This document shows positions 27,852 through 35,152 of a stretch of DNA of 64,000 nucleotides, in pieces; the first letter of the stretch is position 1, and every line of letters begins with the position of its first letter. Made by a program: the position numbers and the translations under genes. The notes beneath the pieces were generated by a model, which was given only the letters and a program-made list of their open reading frames with translations, had not been told where the DNA came from and did not search any database. Source of the DNA: Paraburkholderia fungorum (GTDB lineage Bacteria; Pseudomonadota; Gammaproteobacteria; Burkholderiales; Burkholderiaceae); assembly GCF_003610895.1 (NCBI RefSeq), contig NZ_MCAS01000012.1:393046-457045 (forward strand), written 5' to 3'.

Positions 27852-28325
27852 ATGACGATTCAAAAGATCACGCCTTTTCTCTGGTACTCCACGCAAGCTG
27901 AGGAGGCCGCAGCTTTCTATGCGAGTATTTTTCCGGACTCGCGCGTCACCCGGGTCACGGCGGTGCCGAGCGCCGGCTCCACGAAGGTTGTCGAGTTTGT
28001 TCTTTTTGGGCAACCCTTCATCGCGATGAGCGCATCGGGACCGGACTCGTTCAACCATGCGATCTCGCTCATGGTCAACTGTGACGATCAGGCGGAACTC
28101 GATCGCTATTGGAACGCGCTTCTCGAGGGTGGCGGTGCGCCCGAGGCGTGTGGCTGGCTGAAAGACCGCTTCGGCGTCTCGTGGCAGATCACGCCGACCG
28201 AGCAGATCAGGATGATGGCCGACCCCGATCCGGAAAAGGCCAGACGCGTGGCCGAGGCCATGATGAAAATGGTGAAGCTCGACGTCGCGGCGCTGAAAGC
28301 CGCCTATCTGGGCACGGCGAATTAA
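27852..28325 (+). CDS. VOC-superfamily (PhnB-like) protein
   Basis: This 157-residue protein has the paired beta-alpha-beta-beta-beta units of the vicinal-oxygen-chelate superfamily, in the PhnB/3-demethylubiquinone-methyltransferase-like group. It opens ITPFLWYSTQAEEAAAFYASIFPDSRV and later has GWLKDRFGVSWQITP, both typical. ATG 27852 follows GGAGACTTGCC. No pathway gene is adjacent. The molecular role of this group is largely unassigned, so none is claimed here. Confidence 0.85.
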   Translation: MTIQKITPFLWYSTQAEEAAAFYASIFPDSRVTRVTAVPSAGSTKVVEFVLFGQPFIAMSASGPDSFNHAISLMVNCDDQAELDRYWNALLEGGGAPEACGWLKDRFGVSWQITPTEQIRMMADPDPEKARRVAEAMMKMVKLDVAALKAAYLGTAN

Positions 28326-28451
28326 CCGACGGCCCTGCAGCAGTATTCACTTTCCGTGTTACCCGGCGGCGCGAAGCGCGAGGGCTGCCGGGCGCGTTGC
28401 AAGTGCGCTTTGGCGCGGTGAAGTGGAATCCGGTTTTGCAACGACGGGATT

Positions 28452-28496
28452 GAAAGCAGCGAAAGCAGCGAAAGCAACGAGGGCAGTGAAGGCAAG
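28452..28496 (+). repeat. Five degenerate 9-bp tandem repeats
   Basis: Five consecutive 9-mers follow GAAAGCAGC, GAAAGCAGC, GAAAGCAAC, GAGGGCAGT and GAAGGCAAG. They lie in the 259-bp gap between the VOC gene and the cNMP/FliG-like gene, about 90 bp before the latter start. Upstream of them (28363-28393) an imperfect hairpin with CCCGGC/GCCGGG ends may terminate the VOC gene. Confidence 0.7.
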
Positions 28497-28584
28497 GTGT
28501 AATCAAGGCGGATGGTTCGCCAAACGTTTGCGCCGTTGTGGCTATTGGTCTGACGATTGATCGGGTTAAAGATTTGCGTTTTGC

Positions 28585-29928
28585 ATGTCGTTATCCAGTC
28601 AAATAAGTCAGGACCATCGTGCATACCCGCGCCGTATGAAGACACGGGATACACGAGGCAATAGTTCTTCGGGGGAACGAAACTTGAATCACCAACGATC
28701 GCCATGGTTGCGCGCAGCGGCCCCAGGTGAAGTCATCTATGCAGAAGGCTTCGCAGGCGACGCCGTCATCTACGTGATCGCAGACGGCAAAGTCGAAATT
28801 TCCACGCAATGCGATGAAAAGAAGGTCATCCTGGCCACGCTAGGCAAGGGCGAATTTTTTGGCGAGGCGTCGTTGTTGCCTGCCGAACCACGCGCGCATA
28901 CCGCGAGAGCCATCAGCTTCTGTCAATTGACGGTGATCGCGGCCGGTGTCGTGGAAGAAGAGCTCGAACGCGTGTCGCCGCTCTTGCGCCATATCGTGCG
29001 CACCATGATTCGACGCGTGAAGAAAAAGGACGATGTCCTTGCCACCAATACGCATGCCGATTTTCTGCCAGGCGTGCTCTCGTACGCGCATGTGCTCTCG
29101 CTGATGGCGGGAATCGACAACACGGATCGCGCCGACGGACGCGCGCGCCGCGCGCAAGGAGAAGAGTGCTCGGTGCCTTTGCCTGAAGTCATCAAGAAGT
29201 GCCATGCGATTGCCGGTCATTCGCGTCCGCACGTGATGGCAATGCTCAAGCGCATGGAGAAACTCAACCTCGTGACGCTCGAACCGGGCCGCTCAGATCG
29301 CCTGAGCACGCTGTCGGCCCGCTATTCGGCGCAAGACGGCGCAGCCGGGCGGCAGCTCGTGACCTTCGATCCCGTGCGGATCACGGAACGGGCCCAGCAG
29401 GTGGCGGACCACGATCTCGATGTCTCGATCAATAGCGAACTGGAACTGATCGAGCTGGCCGATCTTGAAGCCCTGATCGGCGTCGAGAAGAATCTGATTC
29501 TCAACAAGCTCTCGCACGGGGAAATTGCTGAAGACGTTTTCGCGTTTCGCAAGAGCCGGGTATTGAACTACGTCGAGGAAAAGGGCATCACGTATTTTTC
29601 CAGACGCAGTCCCCGTGGCACGAGCGAGCTCAAGTCGCTGACCGATCTGGAGTTTGTCGACCAGCGAACCCTGTTCGAAGCGGTGAGCGCCTTCGACACC
29701 TATGACCTTGCGAAATTGCTCGCCGCGGTGACCGGCGAGCCGGTCTCCGATCGCCTGTTCTCGGTGATGACCGAGGCACGCAAGAAGGAGGTGTCATGGG
29801 TGATGCGTCGTGAGATCAAGATCGATCCGCTCGAGATTGCCGAGATCGAGGAGCGGTTCATCGAGACCGTGCGCACGATCAAATCGTCGGCCGCTACGGC
29901 GGCGCCGCTTTCCAACGTGGATGCCTGA
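28585..29928 (+). CDS. Cyclic-nucleotide-binding protein with FliG-C-like C-terminus
   Basis: This is a protein of up to 447 residues with an unusual domain order. Residues about 45-145 form a CRP-type cyclic-nucleotide-binding domain whose phosphate cassette reads FFGEASLLP, with R103 and T106 in the expected places. Residues about 197-235 look like a winged HTH. Residues about 350-432 match the pattern of the FliG C-terminal domain (LTDLEFVDQRTL, then DTYDLAKLL, then a conserved helix after PLEIAEIEE). FliG-C is the torque-bearing partner of MotA in flagella, and a MotA-like gene follows 71 bp later. A TTG at 28684 with a GGGGGA site is an alternative start just before the nucleotide-binding domain. 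The homology call comes from motif reading and needs a profile search. Confidence 0.72.
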   Translation: MSLSSQISQDHRAYPRRMKTRDTRGNSSSGERNLNHQRSPWLRAAAPGEVIYAEGFAGDAVIYVIADGKVEISTQCDEKKVILATLGKGEFFGEASLLPAEPRAHTARAISFCQLTVIAAGVVEEELERVSPLLRHIVRTMIRRVKKKDDVLATNTHADFLPGVLSYAHVLSLMAGIDNTDRADGRARRAQGEECSVPLPEVIKKCHAIAGHSRPHVMAMLKRMEKLNLVTLEPGRSDRLSTLSARYSAQDGAAGRQLVTFDPVRITERAQQVADHDLDVSINSELELIELADLEALIGVEKNLILNKLSHGEIAEDVFAFRKSRVLNYVEEKGITYFSRRSPRGTSELKSLTDLEFVDQRTLFEAVSAFDTYDLAKLLAAVTGEPVSDRLFSVMTEARKKEVSWVMRREIKIDPLEIAEIEERFIETVRTIKSSAATAAPLSNVDA

Positions 29929-29999
29929 CACCCGCTGCTCGCACAGCGGGCCGCTTGCAGGTCCGCACCGATGATTGGGGCAGCCGTTCGAGAGGAAGT

Positions 30000-30773
30000 A
30001 TGGATCTTTTGACGTTATTTGGCGCGCTGTTTGGCGTGGGCGCCATCGTGGCCGGATTTTCGCTCGAGGGCGGGCACTTCACCTCGCTGTTTCAACTGGA
30101 GGCGTTTGTCATCGTATTGGGCGGTACGTTCGGCGCAGTGATGATCCAGAACACGTGGGCCAGATTCCATGACGGCATCAAGCAGTTGCGGCTCGCCTTT
30201 GTGAAAGCAAGGCAGGTCGATCGGGAAAGTCTGTCGGTCCTGCTGGAGTGGGGCGATCAGGCGAAGCTGAACGGCATGCTCGTGTTCGAGTCGAGCGCGG
30301 TGATCGAGGCGGGTGGCATCAACCCGTTTGCCAGGCGCGGGCTGGAGTTGCTGGCCAATGGGGTGTCGACTGCCGTGCTCGAAGACGCCTTGCAACGGGA
30401 ACTGGATGCCTATGAGCGCAATCACATGGCGGCCGCGCGAATATGGCAGCAGGCGGGTGGCTATGCGCCGACGTTCGGCATTCTGGGGGCGGTGCTCGGG
30501 CTGATTCAGGTCACCGGCCACATGCTCGAACCCGCGCAACTCGGGCAAGGGATTGCCGTCGCATTTGTGGCCACGCTGTACGGGCTCGCATTGGCGAATC
30601 TGGTGTTTTTGCCGTTGTACGGAAAGATCCGGGCGCAGGTGGATAGCGAACTGCGCTTCAGGCGTTTATACCTCGACGGCCTGCTCGCGATTTCGCGCAA
30701 GGAGTCGCCCCATACGATCGAAACCCGGCTGGCGGGTGACATTCGGGAAAGGTCGGCGGAGTTGCTGGGCTGA
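30000..30773 (+). CDS. MotA-like stator protein
   Basis: This 257-residue inner-membrane protein has four helices and the MotA/PomA hallmarks. PFARRGLELLANG at 109-121, followed by LEDALQRELDAYERNH, matches the cytoplasmic charged loop that contacts FliG. GGYAPTFGILGAVLGLI at 153-169 and AVAFVATLYGLALANLVFLPL at 186-206 match helices 3 and 4 of the ion channel. GAGGAAG precedes the ATG. It is followed 84 bp later by a MotB-like gene. No other flagellar or chemotaxis gene lies in the window, so this is an orphan stator. An ExbB-type role is less likely because of the MotA-type loop. Confidence 0.87.
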   Translation: MDLLTLFGALFGVGAIVAGFSLEGGHFTSLFQLEAFVIVLGGTFGAVMIQNTWARFHDGIKQLRLAFVKARQVDRESLSVLLEWGDQAKLNGMLVFESSAVIEAGGINPFARRGLELLANGVSTAVLEDALQRELDAYERNHMAAARIWQQAGGYAPTFGILGAVLGLIQVTGHMLEPAQLGQGIAVAFVATLYGLALANLVFLPLYGKIRAQVDSELRFRRLYLDGLLAISRKESPHTIETRLAGDIRERSAELLG

Positions 30774-30857
30774 TCGAACCCGAAGCCGGTCTCGATCGGC
30801 TGACGGCAGCGCGTCAGGCGCTCATTCAAATGCAATTCGGAAACAGACGTATCGAGC

Positions 30858-31595
30858 ATGAGCACCTCTCTGGGCAACAAACGCCTCGCGGCGGACAAAA
30901 CCGGCTATCGGCGCAACGCCCACGACACCCACGACGCCCATGATGGTGACGGCGAAGGTGAGGCGCAGTCCGGGCGCTGGCTGATTTCCTATGCGGATCT
31001 GGTCACCACGCTGATGGTGTTGTTTCTTGCGCTGTATGCGTTGCAGCTGGCCAAAAGCCGCGAGCTCGAAATAAAGATGCTGGAGCGTCACGAGGTAAAA
31101 ACGGGAAACACGGCTGCCGGCAGCGCCTTGGCTCCTGCTGTCGTGCCAGGCGCGCGCGATGCGGCAAGACAGCAACTGCTTGCCTCGCTGGCGCCGCTCC
31201 AGGACAACCGGCAAATTACGATCTCGAATGCCGCACAGGGCGTGGAAATCGCCATCAACGCGAAGGTGCTTTTCAACTCGGGGGACGCGCATCTGTTGCC
31301 GCAATCTTTCGGCGTGCTGGCGCAGATTGCCGGGGCGCTGCGCGAGCGCTCGAACAACAACATCCTTGTCGAGGGCCACACCGATAGTGTGCCGATCTCG
31401 ACCGCGAAGTATGAATCCAACTGGGAGCTGTCGTCGGCACGGGCCGGCGCCGTGGTTCGGTTTTTTGCGGACAGGGGAATCGAACCGCACAGAATGGCCG
31501 CAATCGGCAGGGCGGACAATTTCCCGCTGATCATCGGCGACGACGTGGCCGCGCGAGCCGCAAATCGCCGCGTCACCATCCTCGTGGAATATTGA
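30858..31595 (+). CDS. MotB-like/OmpA-domain stator protein
   Basis: This 245-residue protein has a histidine- and aspartate-rich cytoplasmic N-terminus. A single membrane helix carries the proton-binding aspartate D47 in SYADLVTTLMVLFLALYAL. The periplasmic OmpA-type peptidoglycan-binding domain shows LVEGHTDSVPI and NWELSSARA. This is the MotB architecture: anchor to the wall, with the helix completing the MotA channel. The His/Asp-rich start is longer and more acidic than usual. It closes the three-gene cassette that starts with the cyclic-nucleotide/FliG-like protein. Confidence 0.87.
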   Translation: MSTSLGNKRLAADKTGYRRNAHDTHDAHDGDGEGEAQSGRWLISYADLVTTLMVLFLALYALQLAKSRELEIKMLERHEVKTGNTAAGSALAPAVVPGARDAARQQLLASLAPLQDNRQITISNAAQGVEIAINAKVLFNSGDAHLLPQSFGVLAQIAGALRERSNNNILVEGHTDSVPISTAKYESNWELSSARAGAVVRFFADRGIEPHRMAAIGRADNFPLIIGDDVAARAANRRVTILVEY

Positions 31596-31879
31596 GTCGC
31601 AAGGCGGGTGAGCGCATATGAAGCAAAGCGCCTGCGTCGATTGACCCGTGTTCCTCCCGGTGATCTGGCCGCCTGACGGCACTTGCGCGCCGCGGAACAG
31701 GCTGCGAAGATCGCGTTAGAATCGCTCATTCTTCTGATGTTTTTTCATTGTCCTGACGCCTTGCGCCGCGGTGTGTCCCTTCGGCGATTCAGGCAGCAGG
31801 CCAACTGTTCCCGATCATGGCAGCCCGATCGGGTGGCCGGGCGATCGAGCGCACCACACCGTATTTTCCGGGGAGTTAC

Positions 31880-32773
31880 ATGTTTGCGTCGAGCTCATTT
31901 GCCGGATTGCTGGGCCATGCGGGCCACTGGCTGCAAGGTTACGCGCTCGTTCTGCTGATGATGACCGTGGGCACGGTGCTGGAGCGGCGCTGGCCGGCCG
32001 AGTTGTTGCAATCGCGCGCAGGCAAGCGCTTCAACATCGTCTACGCGGCGCTGTATTCGGCGCTCGGGGAGGCGATGCGGCCGCTGATGGCGGTAGCCAG
32101 CATCACGATCGTCAATGCGCTCGGCGGCGGCTGGGTCGTGCTGGCCTCGCGCGGGTGGGGCGCGGTGGCTTCCATCGTGCTCGTGCTATTGACGATCGAT
32201 CTGCTGGAATATGCGTTTCACCGCTTGCAGCATGCGTGGCCCGTGCTATGGAAGCTGCATTCGCTGCACCATAGTGCCGCCGAGTTCAATATCACGGTGA
32301 CCTTCCGGCATCACTGGTTCGAACTGCTCATCAAGGGTTGCCTGCTTTATCCGCTGGTGGGCGTGATGTTCAAGGTCGAGACATGGATCGTCGGCGTGAC
32401 CTCGCTCATTTTCATGCTGGGCAATTACTTCGCGCATATGAACTTGCGCATTGACCTGGGCCGCTTCACGACGTGGGTCAACAATCCGCAATATCACCGC
32501 CTGCATCACTCGAACCGTGCCGAGCACTTCGACCACAACTTCACGCAACTGCTGCCGCTGTGGGATCACCTGTTCGGCACGCGATGGGTGCCGGCGAAGC
32601 ATGAATGGCCGGCCACCGGGTTGGACGACGGCGCACAGCCGCGTTCGCTGTTCGGCGCGCTGAGCTGGCCGCTGCGCGCGCATACCGGGCCTGTCCTAGG
32701 CGAGCCTCGCGTTGCGCACCGCTTTGCCGCCCAGCAGGCAGACGACCATCGTGGCCACGACGAGCACGCATAG
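31880..32773 (+). CDS. Sterol desaturase/fatty acid hydroxylase family membrane protein
   Basis: This is a di-iron membrane hydroxylase-type protein of 297 residues with about five helices and three histidine clusters: HRLQH, LHSLHH and YHRLHHSNRAEHFDHN. Members oxidise lipids or carotenoids; the substrate here is unknown. ATG 31880 follows GGGGAG; an upstream in-frame ATG has no such site. The last 25-30 residues (after GPVLGEPR) look unlike the family and overlap an opposite-strand small ORF, so the natural end may have been altered by a frameshift. Confidence 0.85.
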   Translation: MFASSSFAGLLGHAGHWLQGYALVLLMMTVGTVLERRWPAELLQSRAGKRFNIVYAALYSALGEAMRPLMAVASITIVNALGGGWVVLASRGWGAVASIVLVLLTIDLLEYAFHRLQHAWPVLWKLHSLHHSAAEFNITVTFRHHWFELLIKGCLLYPLVGVMFKVETWIVGVTSLIFMLGNYFAHMNLRIDLGRFTTWVNNPQYHRLHHSNRAEHFDHNFTQLLPLWDHLFGTRWVPAKHEWPATGLDDGAQPRSLFGALSWPLRAHTGPVLGEPRVAHRFAAQQADDHRGHDEHA

Positions 32774-32914
32774 CGCAAGGCGCAAGCCGACCAGGCCCGC
32801 GCCAGTCCGATCAACGGCAGGCCGACCGCTGCCGAAACGCGGCGCCGGCTGTCCAGCGAGCGGCATCGCCACGATGGCCCCCAGCGCAAAGGCGAACAGC
32901 CTCGCAGCCATTCG
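32696..32914 (-). CDS. Putative small membrane protein
   Basis: A possible 72-residue product with two hydrophobic helices (LFAFALGAIVAMPLAG and LALCVLVVATMVVCLLGG) lies just downstream of the PCuAC gene on the same strand. It overlaps the 3' end of the sterol-desaturase-family gene by 78 bp. It could be the last gene of the copper-type cluster, but the ribosome site is weak and the overlap argues for caution. A longer frame starting at 32977 would overlap the PCuAC gene. Confidence 0.38.
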   Translation of the reverse strand, partial: RMAARLFAFALGAIVAMPLAGQPAPRFGSGRPAVDRTGAGLVGLRLALCVLVVATMVVCLLGGKAVRNARLA

Positions 32915-32940
32915 ATGCGCCTTGGGCGGCTCTGGCGCGG

Positions 32941-33402
32941 TTAGTGCGCCATCGTGCCGGCGCTCTTCACCGTGCATGCCGCGGCGACTTTCTCGCCGTC
33001 GCTGAACGAGAACGTCAGCGGGATCGTCGTGCCGATCTTGAGCGGCTGTTTCGGGTGCTCCAGCATCACGTGATAGTTGCCCGGCGCAAAGACGAGCGAG
33101 CCGTGCGCGGGCACCGCCACCTGATCGACCATCGCCATCGACGACGTGCTGCCCTGGCTTTGCGTCTGATGCAGCATGGCCATGCCGAAGGCGTCAGCAC
33201 TGACGCCGACGAGATTGACCGGTTGGTCGCCCGAATTGCTTGCCTTGAAATAGCCGCCCGAGGGCAGATCGCCCGGCAGCGCGCGGATCCAGCAGTCCGA
33301 TATGCTCGCCGCTGTGGGACCGTTTGCCGTGGCGCCCGCGAAGGCCTGAATGGATGACCCGCACAGGAAAGCGGCGAGTAGGAGTTGGCGTGATGTCTTC
33401 AT
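32941..33402 (-). CDS. PCuAC-type periplasmic copper chaperone
   Basis: This 153-residue protein has a signal peptide at about 1-22 and the PCuAC (DUF461) copper motif: methionines M74 and M76 and H78, a Met-rich stretch at about 89-91, and H111/M113 in NYHVMLE. The family delivers Cu(I) to cytochrome oxidase or supports copper uptake in the periplasm. It lies downstream of a PepSY membrane protein and a TonB receptor gene on the same strand, which fits a copper acquisition cluster. Confidence 0.9.
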   Translation of the reverse strand: MKTSRQLLLAAFLCGSSIQAFAGATANGPTAASISDCWIRALPGDLPSGGYFKASNSGDQPVNLVGVSADAFGMAMLHQTQSQGSTSSMAMVDQVAVPAHGSLVFAPGNYHVMLEHPKQPLKIGTTIPLTFSFSDGEKVAAACTVKSAGTMAH

Positions 33403-33438
33403 GATGTGCTCCTTGGTTTTGACTGCAGGAATGAAGCG

Positions 33439-33503
33439 TTAAGTGGAGTACCTAAGTGGAGTGCCTAAGTTGAGTACCTGAGCGGCTCACCTAAGCGGTT
33501 TGC
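33439..33503 (-). repeat. Five 13-bp tandem repeats spanning the PepSY stop codon
   Basis: Five adjacent 13-mers follow the pattern CTAAGTGGAGTAC: starts at 33439, 33452, 33465, 33478 and 33491. The last unit contains the end of the PepSY gene, with its CTA (TAG on the coding strand) as the first three bases. The other four lie in the gap before the PCuAC gene. The array probably arose by duplication of the gene's 3' end, and each unit repeats a stop-like TTAG on the coding strand. Confidence 0.8.
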
Positions 33504-35023
33504 CGCATGGCGCGGCCAAAAATCGTGCGATCGGCGAGCCACACCGCAAGCAGCGTGACGCCCATCAAAGGGAAGACGATGCCAAGCAGAACGAGGCCGG
33601 TTTTCCAGCCACGCATCGGCGGCGCGGCCCGCTCGCGCGAGGGCGCGCCGAGCGAGCGCTGCGGGCGCCGTTTCCACCACATCACGCAGCCGGTCACGGC
33701 CATTCCCGCGAGTCCAAGCGAAATCGCGGCGCAGAGAATCTGATTGGCCGTGCCGAAGTAGCGGCCCATGTGCAACGACGTGCCGTACGACACGGCTTTC
33801 GACACCGCGCCGTAATCGCCATAGCGGATGTCCTTCAGCACCGCGCCGCTGTATTGGTCGATGTACAGCGTGCGCTCGTCTTTCGGATCGGCGGGAAAGT
33901 ACGAGACGGTGTAGACGCCCGTTGCCGAGGTGGGCAGCACGATGTCGTAGCCGCTCGGCACACCGAGCGATGCAACGAGCGCAACGATGCGTCCGAGGGG
34001 CAGTGCCTGCGCTGCGTGCGGATCGGCCGATTGCGGCACCGGGGTGTTGCCGACGGCCCATGGTGTGAGCGGCAACGGCAGATCGTCCATCACCATGCCG
34101 GGCATTGAATCCATGTTCGCTTCGTGGGCGCCGTGTTCGTCGTGTTCATGGGTCGATGTGGCGGCAAGATGGGCCGCATGCGCGGATTGCGTGCCGCTGC
34201 GGGGATCCGCCGCGCCGGTCTGGTCGCCGCCGCGCATGCCCGGCAGTGTGGAGCGCAACGGCAGGCCACCACCCCACGCTCCCGGCGGCGCGCCAAGATT
34301 GGCGGCGCTCGCGAGCGCCTTGAACTGCTTGCCCCATGAGCCCGTCCACGGCAGACCGCTCAGCACGAATACGAGCGCGCCGAGCGCGAGCCAGATGCCC
34401 ATTACGGCGTGCAGGTTCTTCCACAGCGCGCGGCCTTTTAGCGAGAAACGTGGCAGCAGTGCCGCGCGCGCAGTGGTTTTCTCGCGCGGCCACCAGAGTG
34501 CGATGCCGGTGCCGATCATCACCAGCGTCCAGCACGCGGCCAACTCCATCAGCAATTCGCCGGGCTTGCCGAGCAGCAGCTTGCGATGAAGCATGCGGTC
34601 CACCTGCATGAAGCGATGCTCGACGCTCAGCGTGCCCAACACTTCGCCGCTGTACGGGTTCAGATAGACACTCTGCTTTTCGCCGTCGGCGAGACGGAAG
34701 ATGAATTCGGTGCTGCGGTCAGGCGCATTCGCGATGGGGGCCGTCACCGCGCGGGCGTCGGCCGGCATCGCCGCGCGCGCTCTCGCAAGCAGAACCTCTT
34801 CCGTGAGCCTCGGCGTGGCTTGCGGTTCGACGATCAGGCGGTGCGGATAAAGCAGCGGCTCGATTTGCGGCTGGAAGCAATACAGCGTGCCGGTGATCGC
34901 GAGCACCACCAGAAAGGGCATCACAAAGAGGCCCGCGTAAAAGTGCCAGCGCCAGAGCGTCCGGTAGCCGGCGTTCGCAGCGCCGCTCGACGAGGTGGTG
35001 CGTTGAGCAAGGGTGGTGGACAT
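33491..35023 (-). CDS. PepSY-associated membrane protein (PiuB-like)
   Basis: This 510-residue inner-membrane protein has four helices and PepSY domains. It opens with YRTLWRWHFYAGLFVMPFLVVLAITGTLYCFQP, the family hallmark. A His/Met/Asp-rich periplasmic stretch at about 280-325 (HEHDEHGAHEANMDSMPGM region) could bind copper. Family members accompany TonB receptors and are thought to reduce or pass on metals at the inner membrane. The genes before and after it (TonB receptor, PCuAC) point to copper. Confidence 0.88.
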   Translation of the reverse strand: MSTTLAQRTTSSSGAANAGYRTLWRWHFYAGLFVMPFLVVLAITGTLYCFQPQIEPLLYPHRLIVEPQATPRLTEEVLLARARAAMPADARAVTAPIANAPDRSTEFIFRLADGEKQSVYLNPYSGEVLGTLSVEHRFMQVDRMLHRKLLLGKPGELLMELAACWTLVMIGTGIALWWPREKTTARAALLPRFSLKGRALWKNLHAVMGIWLALGALVFVLSGLPWTGSWGKQFKALASAANLGAPPGAWGGGLPLRSTLPGMRGGDQTGAADPRSGTQSAHAAHLAATSTHEHDEHGAHEANMDSMPGMVMDDLPLPLTPWAVGNTPVPQSADPHAAQALPLGRIVALVASLGVPSGYDIVLPTSATGVYTVSYFPADPKDERTLYIDQYSGAVLKDIRYGDYGAVSKAVSYGTSLHMGRYFGTANQILCAAISLGLAGMAVTGCVMWWKRRPQRSLGAPSRERAAPPMRGWKTGLVLLGIVFPLMGVTLLAVWLADRTIFGRAMRQTA

Positions 35024-35152
35024 TCAATCCTCCTGAACAGATATTGGGGTGATCGGTTTGCGCAGCGACGCATGCGCCGGTTTGCCACTCGCGAGTGGAT
35101 CGACCCGGGCGAGTGCAGATGCAGGTGCAAGTGGCACAGGCACATCGCGTCT

